64,000 nucleotides of DNA from Paenibacillus sedimenti. Lineage in GTDB: Bacteria; Bacillota; Bacilli; Paenibacillales; NBRC-103111. Positions within the stretch are counted from its first letter, which is position 1; every line of letters begins with the position of its first letter. Made by a program: the position numbers and the translations under genes. The DNA lies in assembly GCF_014534655.1 (NCBI RefSeq), contig NZ_JACVVD010000008.1, positions 124,001 through 188,000 of the forward strand, in the 5' to 3' direction. Under the pieces are notes generated by a model. The model made no database searches. It was not told the DNA's origin and was given only the letters and a program-made list of their open reading frames with translations. This document shows positions 1 through 8,542 of the stretch, one piece after another.

Positions 1-106
1 AATAAAGCTGTACTATGGAAACGGGTACAAAATGCATATTGGAAGCAAACCGGGAGAAGGAACGAGCATTCGGATTTCTCTCCCCATTCATCAAAGCGAG
101 GAGTGA
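1..106 (+). CDS. Sensor histidine kinase, C-terminal end only (5' truncated by window)
   Basis: Reading from base 2 gives a frame that stops with TGA at 104-106. The peptide carries GSKPGEGTSIRISLPI, the last glycine box (G3-like) and closing beta strands of a histidine-kinase HATPase_c domain, typical of YesM-type kinases. It lies just upstream of a response regulator, as in YesMN pairs. Only about 34 residues are present, so sensor domain and ligand cannot be judged. This frame also shows that an ATG at 15, in frame with the next gene, is not that gene's start. Confidence 0.8.
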   Translation, partial: IKLYYGNGYKMHIGSKPGEGTSIRISLPIHQSEE

Positions 107-113
107 ATCTGGG

Positions 114-1718
114 ATGAACGTGCTTGTCGTAGACGATGAACCTATTATTCGTCTAGGTTTACGGACGCTGGTAGAGTGGGAACAACATGGTTTTCGGTAC
201 GCTGGCGATGCAGAAGATGGTTTTGAAGCTTTGCAGGTCCTTGAATCGCTGGACGTAGATATCGTTATTACAGATCTCCTCATGCCGCGAATGGACGGGT
301 TGGCGCTTATTCATAAGCTAAAGGAAAGCGTCAAGCCGATCAGTATCATCGTGCTAAGCTGCATGGATGACTTCAGATATGTAAAAGAAGCGATGAAGCT
401 CGGTGCCAAAGATTACATCCATAAGCCTACGATGGAGCCTGAATCTTTGTTGGATACCCTGCAGGGCGTTAAACGCGAACTTGAGCAGCGGAGGCATGAA
501 CAAGTGCAGCTGCAGAGATGGCACCGCGAGCTGGAGTCAACGAAGCAGACTCAGCTTTCTAACAAGTTGCAAGCTTATTTGCAGACTGGACTGGGCGGTG
601 AGACGATCCATGCAGAGCTGTTCGGAGCTGAAGCTGAAACGGGGTCAACAGGCAGTCTGATCAGCCTGCTTCTGTATACGGGTCCGGCCGCTAGCGCAGG
701 CGCTGCGGGCTGGCACTGGACCGGCTGCCTGGCGGCGCTGCCGCTCGCCGGCGACAGCGTGCTGCTGCTCGTGCCTGCAGCAGCAGCAGGGACTAACGCC
801 GCCATAGACGATGGCGGCGTGCATAACGCGGCCGCGGCGCTGGCGAGCGCCGCGGAGCGTTACTTCGCCCGGCTGCCGCAGGCGCCGGACTGGTTCGTTG
901 GAGCCGGCATGGTCGTATGCCGGCTTGCGGATGTGCTTGCTGCCGCGGCACTTCATGAGCGGCAGCTGCACGATCGATTCTATAGCGGGAGCCGGAATCG
1001 CTTGGTTCCGCCCGTATGCCCGCAAGCGGCGCAGCCCGGCATACAGGGATCGCTTTCGGCGTTAGCGTACGACAGCCGCAGCGACTTATTGCGCTGTATC
1101 TCGCACGATAACGCCGAGGGAGCTCTTCACCATGCGGAGGAACTGTGCCGCATCATGAAGGAGCAGCGCCCAAATGCTGCGAAGGTGCCGCCGTTTATCC
1201 AGGAGCTCCTTGGGCTGGCGGCAGGCTATGCTCGTGAACGCGGATATGTCAATGTCGACAGCTATGAGGACGCTTTCGTCAATAGCAGGAGAGCTTACGC
1301 TTGCTGCAACATGGAGCAGGTGCTGGAGCTGTTAATTGAAGCGCTGAACCTACTTGCCAAGAACAATGCTTCCTCCGGCACAGAGAAGGCGCTGCGCTCG
1401 CAGAATGCTTTTATCCGCAAAGCATTGAAGTTCATGCAGGAAAACTACGCTTCTCCGCTCAGTACACTGGATATTGCCGATCACGTAAAATTGAGCCGAA
1501 GTTACTTGAGTGATTTATACAGCAAAGAAATGGGTGAGCCGCTTAGTGAGACACTGACCCGTATCCGGCTCGAAGAAGCCAAGCGAAGACTGCGTACCGG
1601 TGAAATGAAAGTATACGAAGTCGCAGAGGCGGTCGGATTCCCTGATGCCAAAACATTTGCGAAAACATTCAAACGGGTAGTCGGCTGCTCGCCCAAGGCG
1701 TTTGAGAAGCCGCAATAA
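114..1718 (+). CDS. YesN-type response regulator, receiver plus AraC helix-turn-helix
   Basis: 534-residue DNA-binding response regulator, the cytoplasmic partner of the kinase ending at 106. The start is ATG 114: GAGGAG lies about 10 bases upstream inside the kinase end, and the protein then begins MNVLVVDDEP as receiver domains do; an ATG at 15 in this frame falls in kinase coding sequence. The phosphoacceptor is Asp54 (VITDLLMPRMDG) and the conserved Lys is Lys104 (YIHKP). The last 100 residues form an AraC-type double helix-turn-helix (STLDIADHVKLSRSYLSDLY, then VAEAVGFPDAKTFAKTFKR). The linker at about residues 185-310 is Ala/Gly-rich and unusually GC-rich (680-1030). The target may be the exporter operon downstream, by position only. 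Confidence 0.9.
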   Translation: MNVLVVDDEPIIRLGLRTLVEWEQHGFRYAGDAEDGFEALQVLESLDVDIVITDLLMPRMDGLALIHKLKESVKPISIIVLSCMDDFRYVKEAMKLGAKDYIHKPTMEPESLLDTLQGVKRELEQRRHEQVQLQRWHRELESTKQTQLSNKLQAYLQTGLGGETIHAELFGAEAETGSTGSLISLLLYTGPAASAGAAGWHWTGCLAALPLAGDSVLLLVPAAAAGTNAAIDDGGVHNAAAALASAAERYFARLPQAPDWFVGAGMVVCRLADVLAAAALHERQLHDRFYSGSRNRLVPPVCPQAAQPGIQGSLSALAYDSRSDLLRCISHDNAEGALHHAEELCRIMKEQRPNAAKVPPFIQELLGLAAGYARERGYVNVDSYEDAFVNSRRAYACCNMEQVLELLIEALNLLAKNNASSGTEKALRSQNAFIRKALKFMQENYASPLSTLDIADHVKLSRSYLSDLYSKEMGEPLSETLTRIRLEEAKRRLRTGEMKVYEVAEAVGFPDAKTFAKTFKRVVGCSPKAFEKPQ

Positions 1719-1730
1719 TTGACCGAACAA

Positions 1731-1768
1731 ATAGACACCTTTTCGAACAAAGGATGTCTATATTTTTT
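1731..1768 (+). terminator. Rho-independent terminator after the response regulator
   Basis: The inverted repeat ATAGACA...TGTCTAT, extended by CCTTT/AAAGG around a short loop, is followed by ATTTTTTT. It closes the two-component operon before the ABC operon. Confidence 0.75.
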
Positions 1769-1834
1769 TGGGGGAAAGCCTTACATTTAGAATGAGGCCT
1801 GCTCAGTTTTTTGGCAATGAAGGAGAGGGGGACA

Positions 1835-2530
1835 ATGAACGTGCAGGAAACACAAATGCCCATACTGCAGGCGATCGGAGTCATGCGGACATTCGGGAAA
1901 GGTACAGGTGCCGTTCATGCGCTGCGGGGAGCTAATTTATCGATACCAAGAGGACGGCTTGTTGCCCTGAGGGGAAGGTCAGGATCCGGCAAAACAACGC
2001 TCCTTAACCTGTTAGGTGCACTAGATCGCCCAACTGAAGGCGCGGTGTATTTGGAAGGACTTGAAATTAGCAGTCTGACGGAGAGAAGGCGTGATGAAAT
2101 CAGGCGCAAGCATATTGGACTTATTTTTCAATCCTTTGCGCTGGTTCCCTATATGTCTGCTTACGAGAATGTGGAGTTTGGCTTGCGAATTTCCGGCGTC
2201 CATCCGAATCAATATCGGAAATTAGCGGAGGAGGCGCTTGAATTTGTCGGCTTGAAGCCAAGAATGAAGCATCGTCCTTATGAGCTGTCCGGCGGGGAGC
2301 AGCAGCGGGTTGCGATTGCCAGGGCGATTGCGCATAGGCCTAAGCTGATTTTGGCTGATGAGCCAACTGCTGAGCTTGACAGCCGGATGGGCTTGCAGGT
2401 GCTCAAGTTGTTCAAGGATCTGGTACAAGAAGGTATGACCATCATCCTGACAACGCACGATCCTGCCATCATGGAAATCGTAGATGAAGTCTATTCATTG
2501 GAGGATGGTACCATTGTTGATGAAGGTTAG
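1835..2530 (+). CDS. ABC transporter ATP-binding protein, MacB/LolD type
   Basis: 231-residue nucleotide-binding protein of a MacB/LolD-type exporter, expected to energise the FtsX-like permease encoded at 3580. It has Walker A GRSGSGKTT, Q-loop LIFQSFALVPY, signature LSGGEQQRVAIARAIA, Walker B LILADEPTAELDS and the switch histidine in LTTHDP. ATG 1835 is chosen because AAGGAGAGGGGG sits just upstream; a TTG at 1811 in the same frame lies before that ribosome site. The next gene starts inside its 3' end, so the two are translationally coupled. Substrate unknown: peptide or antibiotic export and lipoprotein handling are both common for the family. Confidence 0.9.
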   Translation: MNVQETQMPILQAIGVMRTFGKGTGAVHALRGANLSIPRGRLVALRGRSGSGKTTLLNLLGALDRPTEGAVYLEGLEISSLTERRRDEIRRKHIGLIFQSFALVPYMSAYENVEFGLRISGVHPNQYRKLAEEALEFVGLKPRMKHRPYELSGGEQQRVAIARAIAHRPKLILADEPTAELDSRMGLQVLKLFKDLVQEGMTIILTTHDPAIMEIVDEVYSLEDGTIVDEG

Positions 2531-3554
2531 TTCGATTATGTATAAGGCTGCAGCGATATCAGGTGCTTTGCTTATCTTATCAGGCTGTTCTTTGCTGCCT
2601 AAGGAAGAGGAAGCGCTGAAGCCGCCTTTAATCAAGCCGGTGAAGGAAAACTTTGAGCTCTATGAAGTGAAAAAAGGAAACATAACGAAGAAGGTAAATA
2701 TGTCGGGAACATTCAAATCCAGTCGAACAACCCAGTATTTTTTTAAAGAGTCCGGTCAACGTCTGGCATCGCTGAATGTCAAATTAGGCGACACGGTTAA
2801 GCCAGGCGATGTGTTGGCAGATTTGGAAAAGGGTGACCTGGAAACCCGCGTAGCCCTTCAGAAGCTCAATCTGGAAAAAGCACAGCTTGCCAGCGTACAG
2901 ACTCAGCATGACGATCCGAACAATGCCACCAACATACGTCTGAAGAAAATTGATATCGAAGCCGCCAAGATTCAATTATCCTTACTTCAGTCCCAATTGG
3001 ACAAAACCAGGCTCATAGCCGGTACGGAAGGAATTGTGACGTACTTGACCGATGTCCAGCAGGGGAGTGTGGTGGAGGCTTTCACTTCGGTTGTGACCCT
3101 GTCCGATCCAACACAGGTACAGCTTGTGTATGAAACCTCAGACTCTGCAAGCATCGCGGGTATTCAAGTGGGCATGGATGTTGAAGTGAAGCTGACGGCT
3201 TCAGGTAAGACGATACAAGGCAAAGTTTTGCAAACGCCTTCAAGCAGCCCTGCGACGACAAACAAAGCGCAAGCAGAAAGAAATGCCAAAACCATTATTG
3301 TCGGAGTTGAGAACGGGACTGAAGGCGCACAAATCGGCAATTACGCGGATATGACCATTATTCTGGAAAAACGCGACAATGTTATCGTTATTCCCCGCAC
3401 AGGACTTCGCTCCTATATGGGCAGAGATTATGTTCAGGTGCTGAACGGCGAAAGCCGCAAAGAAATCGATGTGGAAAAAGGTCTGGTAACAGCTACGGAG
3501 GTGGAAATCCGGACCGGACTTCAAGAAGGGCAGAAAGTCATATTAAACAATTAA
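2520..3554 (+). CDS. Lipoprotein membrane-fusion (HlyD/MacA-like) adaptor of ABC exporter
   Basis: About 344-residue extracytoplasmic adaptor. The N terminus has a hydrophobic segment ending in lipobox LILSGC, so it should be a lipid-anchored protein on the outer face of the membrane. A biotinyl-lipoyl-like strand pair follows (LGDTVKPGDVLADLEKGDL), then a short coiled coil (LEKAQLASVQTQ), the returning lipoyl half (GTEGIVTYLTD) and beta-barrel domains, ending GLQEGQKVILNN. Start choice is uncertain: ATG 2520 overlaps the ATPase stop, and ATG 2538 is also possible; both keep the signal. It lies between its ATPase and permease, the usual MacA-like arrangement. Confidence 0.85.
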   Translation: MKVSSIMYKAAAISGALLILSGCSLLPKEEEALKPPLIKPVKENFELYEVKKGNITKKVNMSGTFKSSRTTQYFFKESGQRLASLNVKLGDTVKPGDVLADLEKGDLETRVALQKLNLEKAQLASVQTQHDDPNNATNIRLKKIDIEAAKIQLSLLQSQLDKTRLIAGTEGIVTYLTDVQQGSVVEAFTSVVTLSDPTQVQLVYETSDSASIAGIQVGMDVEVKLTASGKTIQGKVLQTPSSSPATTNKAQAERNAKTIIVGVENGTEGAQIGNYADMTIILEKRDNVIVIPRTGLRSYMGRDYVQVLNGESRKEIDVEKGLVTATEVEIRTGLQEGQKVILNN

Positions 3555-3579
3555 CGGTAGGCTTACGAGGAGGATTCCA

Positions 3580-6474
3580 ATGGCCTTATTCCTGATGATT
3601 CTCCGTAAAATGGTCAAAAACCGCTGGCTGGAGCTAAGCCTATTGCTCGGTCTTATTGTTTCCGTTGCACTGGCGAGCTCAATGCCGATCTATACGCATG
3701 CCATTTTACAGCGAATGCTGATCAAAGATTTGGAAGTCCAGCAAATCGATAAACAGCAGTACCCCGGACAATACTTTGCAAATGCCTATCTGGGCGGAGT
3801 GGAGACTAAGCAAGGCGTGGAACAACGGTTAGCGGAGGCGGATGCCTTCTTAGATGAGCAAAGCAAGCGGTTTGGCCTGCCCATACTCCTTGCGAAAATC
3901 ACTCGAAGCACGATGAATTTCGAAATGACCCCCAGCGATCCAAGTAAAGTAGATCCCAAAGAAAAGCGATCGGCAGAATTGACTGCCATGTCGGACTTGG
4001 AGCAGCATATTCGTCTTGTCGATGGAAAGCTGCCGGCAACAGAACCCATGAACGGCATCTATGAAGCGCTGGTATTTCCAGAGTTGTTAACCCATTTAAA
4101 ACTGGTGCTCGGGAACGAGTTAACGATCATAGATAAGAACGTGAGCGAGCCTATCCGGATCAAGCCGGTTGGTGTGATCGATCTTAAAGATTATAACGAT
4201 CTGTATTGGGGCGACGGCACGAACGATTCACGTTCGAAGTTCTTGATTCCGTTCTCTCTTTTCGAGAAGGATTTTACAAAGGGTAACAAGGTCGAAGTCA
4301 TGTTCTCTTTTTGGAATTACGCAATGGATTACCATCAGTTGAAGCTTGAAGGTTTGCAAGATTATACGGATGCGTACGATCGGATGGAAAGTTATTTATC
4401 CAACCACTTTATGAATTCTGCGGTTAAGAATACAGCGGTTTCCGTATTTAAGACTTATTATGACAAAGAGAAAAAACTGAGGATCATGCTGTGGTCCCTC
4501 AATGTTCCGATCGTCCTTTTATTAGCCTTCTACTTGTTCATGGTTGCAAACCTGATTACGGAGCGTCAGAAAACGGAGATTGCCGTCCTGCGCAGCCGTG
4601 GAGCCAGCCGTCTGCAGATTATAACCGGCTATGTGCTGGAAGGTATTTTATTAGGCTTCATAGCGTTCCTGATCGGACCTTTCCTTGGACTTCAATTGAC
4701 GCAAATACTAGGTGCGTCGAACGGTTTTCTGGAGTTTGTACAGCGGTCAGCGATGGAAGTGAAATTGAATCAAGAGGCTTATCAGTACGCATTGGCCGCA
4801 GTGGCAGCTTCTGTATGTATGACCCTTTTGCCTGTCGTTTTGGCAACGCGTGTTTCTATCGTAGGACATAAACAAACCATGGCAAGGCAGCACAAGCTTT
4901 CTTTTGCCCATCAAATATTTCTCGATGTTATCTTATTGGCGGTTTCCATCTATCTGCTTCAGACCTTCCACCGGCGCATGAAAGATCTCGTAGCTCTTGG
5001 TTTAGATTCGATGGATATGAAAGTAGATCCGCTGCTGTTTCTCGTGCCGGCTTTGTTCGTGCTGTCGATGGGACTGCTGCTGCTTCGGGTTTACCCTTGG
5101 GTGATTCGATTGATTTATGAATTAGGCCGGAAATGGTGGCCGCCTTATTTGTATTCGACGCTGCTTCAGGTCGGGCGATCAACTACTCAGTATCAGTTTA
5201 TTATGTTGTTTCTTATCATGACAATTGCAACTGGATTATTTAGTGCGAGTGCAGCTCGGACGTTGAACAAGAACATTGAAGACAAAATTCGTTACAAAAA
5301 CGGAGCGGATATCGTGCTCCAAACGCAATGGGAAAACGATGCGCCACCTCCTTCCATGGGATCGGGACCGCCTTCGGCAGCGCCGGGGGATAGTCAAGTC
5401 GTTATCCCCAAGCGCATCCAGTATACGGAGCCGCCGTTTCTTCCTTTTGCACAGCTGCCGGGTGTTGAATCAGCTGCCCGTGTTTTTCACAAAAAAGATG
5501 CCTATGTGACGATCGGCAAAGAAACGAAAAAAGCAGAACTAATGGGGATCGATACCGATGAGTTCGGCCGCACGGCTTGGATGCGCGATCTGCTGCTGGA
5601 TCACCATATAAATGAGTATTTAAACTTGCTGAGCACGGATGCCAGAGCAGTCCTCATCTCCAGTTCGATTGCCGAGGAAACAGGAGCAATGGTAGGCGAT
5701 GTGGTTCGCATAGGGTGGAACGAGGTGGAAGGAGCAACCTGTATCGTATACGGGATTATTGATTATTGGCCGAGCTGGAATCCGAATCCCGTGTTAACGC
5801 CAAGCACAAGCACAAGTACGAGTTCAACGAAGCAAAGTAAGGTAGATTTGCCGAAGTTAATAGTCGGACATTTGTCTTACATGCAAAATAACATGGCTGT
5901 AGAGCCTTACGATGTGTGGTTGAAATTAACGCCAGATACTACTAGTCAAGCCTTGTATGAGGCCATGGATCAAAAACGGTTGTCCATCGTAAGCTTGACC
6001 GACACGAGGCAATTGCTGGTTCGTTCCAAGAACGATCCTTTTCAATTGGCTATTAATGGCGTCATGACGTTAGGATTTCTAATCGCAATAGGTATCAGCT
6101 TCATTGGTTTTATTTTGTACTGGGTCCTTTCGCTTTCCGGACGTATTTTGCAATTCGGGGTTCTTCGGGCAATGGGCGTTTCGTTTGCACAAATTGTAGG
6201 CATGCTTACCGCAGAGCAGCTTCTAACCTCGGGAGCGGCTGTCCTTATCGGAATCGTTACCGGTAACACAGCCAGCAAGCTGTTCGTCCCTTTATTTCAG
6301 CTCTCCTTCGACCCGTCGAGTCAAGTGCCGCCTTTTCAAGTCAGCTTCAATCCTCAAGATCAGTTGAATTTGTACATGATTGTAGCTTTGATGATTGGAA
6401 TCGGTCTTATATTGCTTGGCACGATGCTATCTCGAATCAACATTCATCAAGCGGTCAAGCTAGGGGAGGATTGA
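3580..6474 (+). CDS. Large FtsX/MacB-type ABC transporter permease
   Basis: 964-residue membrane permease preceded by GAGGAGGAT. TM1 (LELSLLLGLIVSVALAS) is followed by a large external domain (about residues 30-300), then two FtsX-like blocks. The first spans about 305-430 and contains the family motif TERQKTEIAVLRSRGAS. A second external domain, with a Pro-rich loop near 585-605 and a Ser/Thr repeat STSTSTSSTKQS near 745, precedes a final three-helix block (about 830-960) containing LQFGVLRAMGVS. With two FtsX blocks in one chain it can act as a whole permease, unlike half-size MacB. The adaptor and an ATPase precede it and a second ATPase gene follows with only a few bases between. Confidence 0.9.
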   Translation: MALFLMILRKMVKNRWLELSLLLGLIVSVALASSMPIYTHAILQRMLIKDLEVQQIDKQQYPGQYFANAYLGGVETKQGVEQRLAEADAFLDEQSKRFGLPILLAKITRSTMNFEMTPSDPSKVDPKEKRSAELTAMSDLEQHIRLVDGKLPATEPMNGIYEALVFPELLTHLKLVLGNELTIIDKNVSEPIRIKPVGVIDLKDYNDLYWGDGTNDSRSKFLIPFSLFEKDFTKGNKVEVMFSFWNYAMDYHQLKLEGLQDYTDAYDRMESYLSNHFMNSAVKNTAVSVFKTYYDKEKKLRIMLWSLNVPIVLLLAFYLFMVANLITERQKTEIAVLRSRGASRLQIITGYVLEGILLGFIAFLIGPFLGLQLTQILGASNGFLEFVQRSAMEVKLNQEAYQYALAAVAASVCMTLLPVVLATRVSIVGHKQTMARQHKLSFAHQIFLDVILLAVSIYLLQTFHRRMKDLVALGLDSMDMKVDPLLFLVPALFVLSMGLLLLRVYPWVIRLIYELGRKWWPPYLYSTLLQVGRSTTQYQFIMLFLIMTIATGLFSASAARTLNKNIEDKIRYKNGADIVLQTQWENDAPPPSMGSGPPSAAPGDSQVVIPKRIQYTEPPFLPFAQLPGVESAARVFHKKDAYVTIGKETKKAELMGIDTDEFGRTAWMRDLLLDHHINEYLNLLSTDARAVLISSSIAEETGAMVGDVVRIGWNEVEGATCIVYGIIDYWPSWNPNPVLTPSTSTSTSSTKQSKVDLPKLIVGHLSYMQNNMAVEPYDVWLKLTPDTTSQALYEAMDQKRLSIVSLTDTRQLLVRSKNDPFQLAINGVMTLGFLIAIGISFIGFILYWVLSLSGRILQFGVLRAMGVSFAQIVGMLTAEQLLTSGAAVLIGIVTGNTASKLFVPLFQLSFDPSSQVPPFQVSFNPQDQLNLYMIVALMIGIGLILLGTMLSRINIHQAVKLGED

Positions 6475-6476
6475 AG

Positions 6477-7361
6477 ATGATCCATTGTGAAAATTTGGTC
6501 AAAATTTACAAGGCAGCTGATATTGAAGTCGTAGCTCTCCAGGGCTTGGATCTCCATATTGAGGAAGGAGAGCTCATGGCGATTATTGGCAACAGCGGCA
6601 GCGGCAAATCGACATTGCTGAATATGCTTGGCGGTCTCGATCGGCCATCGGCGGGCAATTTGCATGTCGATGGCAAAGACTTATTGAAATTTAAAGAATC
6701 TGATTTGGTGACCTATAAAAGGGAGACGGTTGGCTTTGTCTGGCAAAATAATGCCCGTAACTTGATTCCTTATCTAACTGCGTTGGAAAATATCGAGCTG
6801 CCCATCTTGCTTCAGGGACGGCGTAAGCGTCAACGGGCTTTGGACTTGCTGGATGCAGTCGGATTAAGCCATCGCAAAAACAATAAGCTGAATCAGCTTT
6901 CGGGAGGTGAGCAGCAGCGCGTTGCGATAGCCATAGCTCTCGCCAATCAGCCGAAGCTCCTGCTGGCCGATGAGCCTACAGGGTCCGTTGATTCGAAGAT
7001 GGCTAATCAAATTCTGGACCTGTTCCGGGAGCTGAACCGTTCCTTCGGACTGACGGTTGTTATCGTCACGCACGATCCGCTGCTGGCCAAGAAAGTGGAT
7101 CGGGTTGTCGCGATCCGGGACGGCAAGACTTCCTCCGAAATATTGCGGCGCAAATCATATGCCGAAGAAATGCTGGAGCTGGAGCAGGGCATCCTCACGT
7201 TGGAAGTCGACTCGCACATTGAATACGCTGTAGTCGATAAAGCGGGCAGACTGCAAATTCCGGCCAATTTCCTCGAATCGATCGGCGCATCCAGCACGAA
7301 TAAAATTCGAGTTACGCTTGAGGAAGGACGCATCGTGCTGCTTCCTCCAGACCATGCTTAA
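6477..7361 (+). CDS. ABC transporter ATP-binding protein with C-terminal AbrB-like domain
   Basis: 294-residue ATPase, last gene of the exporter operon. ATG 6477 is preferred because GGGGAGGA lies 7 bases upstream; a TTG at 6471 is also in frame. ATPase motifs are Walker A GNSGSGKST, LSGGEQQRVAIAIALA and LLLADEPTGSVDS, ending near residue 225. Beyond it lies a 40-residue tail, from about 253, that reads VDKAGRLQIP...IGAS...KIRVTLEEGRIVLLPP. That matches the AbrB/SpoVT/MazE swapped-hairpin pattern (VDxxGRIxIP, LG, IxLxP). The tail could bind DNA, dimerise the ATPase or serve as a regulatory domain; the sequence does not decide. Confidence 0.88.
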   Translation: MIHCENLVKIYKAADIEVVALQGLDLHIEEGELMAIIGNSGSGKSTLLNMLGGLDRPSAGNLHVDGKDLLKFKESDLVTYKRETVGFVWQNNARNLIPYLTALENIELPILLQGRRKRQRALDLLDAVGLSHRKNNKLNQLSGGEQQRVAIAIALANQPKLLLADEPTGSVDSKMANQILDLFRELNRSFGLTVVIVTHDPLLAKKVDRVVAIRDGKTSSEILRRKSYAEEMLELEQGILTLEVDSHIEYAVVDKAGRLQIPANFLESIGASSTNKIRVTLEEGRIVLLPPDHA

Positions 7362-7441
7362 AATGAAAACGGCTCGCAAGCCCCTTAGAGCTTGAAAGGT
7401 AACGACAGAAGGCATAAAATATATGAAGGCTGCGAATGAGG

Positions 7442-7473
7442 CGCAAATACCTGATTTGCGGTTTTCTTTTTTT
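7442..7473 (+). terminator. Rho-independent terminator of the ABC exporter operon
   Basis: Perfect 7-bp stem CGCAAAT/ATTTGCG with a 5-base loop, followed by GTTTTCTTTTTTT. It lies about 80 bases after the last ABC gene and ahead of the carboxypeptidase gene. Confidence 0.8.
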
Positions 7474-7555
7474 GCTTGGCTGGGTGAAACTTTTTCACTG
7501 TTTCGACAGTCTATTCCATGTGTACTTTTTCAACTTTGAGGAGGGCTTTACGAAC

Positions 7556-8407
7556 ATGAACCGTCAGATGAAATACACGCTTGCGTTAATTGCAGCGTTT
7601 ACCATAATAACCGGATGCAGCAGTAACAAGGCAGAACCGACGCCTTCTGCTGATCCGACGGCAAGCCCAACAGCAAGTGCAACAAGCGCAGTCGCACCTT
7701 CTGCAACACCATCAAGCAAGTCCTCGGCGACACCTGCGCCGACAACTAAAGCAACTCAAACTCCGACAACTTCACCTGTCCCAACTGCAAATGCAGGGAA
7801 AAATGGCGCGGTTGGGGTCGTAGCCAAACCTGAAAGTATCACGGTGCTCGTTAATAAGCAAAATTCTCTGCCGTCCGACTATGAACCGGCAGACTTGGTT
7901 TATCCTGATGTTCCGTTTGTGTTCAAGGAGAAAATTGAGAAGCGGAAAATGCGCAAAGTAGCGGCCGAGGCGCTGGAAAAGCTTTTTGCCGGAGCGGAAA
8001 AGGACGGCATTCACCTTGCGGGCGTATCGGCCTACCGTTCCTATTCGACACAGAAGTCAATCTTTCAAAGATACGTTCTGAAGGATGGCGAGGAAAAAGC
8101 GAAAACATACAGCGCTGTTCCCGGAACAAGCGAGCATGAAACGGGACTCGCGATTGACATAACCGGCAGCGATGGCAAATGTGCGGCCGAGGATTGTTTC
8201 GGAGGCACCAAAGAGGCCAAATGGCTGGAACAGCATGCTGCCGAGTACGGGTTCATTATTCGGTATCCGAAAGGGAAGGCCAACATCACCGGCTACCAGT
8301 ACGAGCCTTGGCATTTACGTTATGTAGGTACGGAATTGTCCAAAGAGCTCGCGGCTAAGGGGCTGACGATGGAGGAATATTTCAAGGCTACTCCGGTATC
8401 GAAATAA
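7556..8407 (+). CDS. VanY/LdcB-type D,D- or L,D-carboxypeptidase lipoprotein
   Basis: 283-residue cell-wall peptidase. ATG 7556 follows GAGGAGGG; upstream in-frame codons are not needed. Lipobox IITGC (Cys near residue 21) and a Thr/Pro/Ser-rich linker (about 25-85) place it on the outer membrane face. The catalytic domain has the VanY/LAS zinc residues: SEHETGLAIDIT supplies His and Asp, and EPWHLRYVG supplies the second zinc His; SAYRSYSTQ is also typical. It trims the terminal D-Ala of peptidoglycan stem peptides, or in the LdcB subgroup the tetrapeptide. No van regulatory genes lie nearby, so a housekeeping role in the style of B. subtilis YodJ is more likely than glycopeptide resistance. 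Confidence 0.9.
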   Translation: MNRQMKYTLALIAAFTIITGCSSNKAEPTPSADPTASPTASATSAVAPSATPSSKSSATPAPTTKATQTPTTSPVPTANAGKNGAVGVVAKPESITVLVNKQNSLPSDYEPADLVYPDVPFVFKEKIEKRKMRKVAAEALEKLFAGAEKDGIHLAGVSAYRSYSTQKSIFQRYVLKDGEEKAKTYSAVPGTSEHETGLAIDITGSDGKCAAEDCFGGTKEAKWLEQHAAEYGFIIRYPKGKANITGYQYEPWHLRYVGTELSKELAAKGLTMEEYFKATPVSK

Positions 8408-8427
8408 AAATAGCACGGCTATTTCTT
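8408..8427 (+). terminator. Weak terminator candidate after the carboxypeptidase gene
   Basis: AAATAGC/GCTATTT stem with a 3-base loop, followed only by CTT, so the T tract is poor. It sits directly after the TAA. Confidence 0.35.
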
Positions 8428-8542
8428 ATAATGTACTTTTCGCGTGTCGTGATTTTATACAAAAGACTGTCGTTAAATCGAAATTTATCAGGCTCTTTTA
8501 TCATGCTACAATAAATCCAAGTCACTTTTTTGGAGGTTATAT

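Noticed and set aside
15-113. N-terminal extension of the first response regulator from ATG 15
   Set aside because: Those bases encode the end of the upstream histidine kinase in another frame; the receiver domain begins at ATG 114.
7556-8407. Vancomycin-resistance vanY cluster
   Set aside because: No vanR, vanS, vanH, vanA or vanX genes are nearby; a housekeeping carboxypeptidase is more likely.
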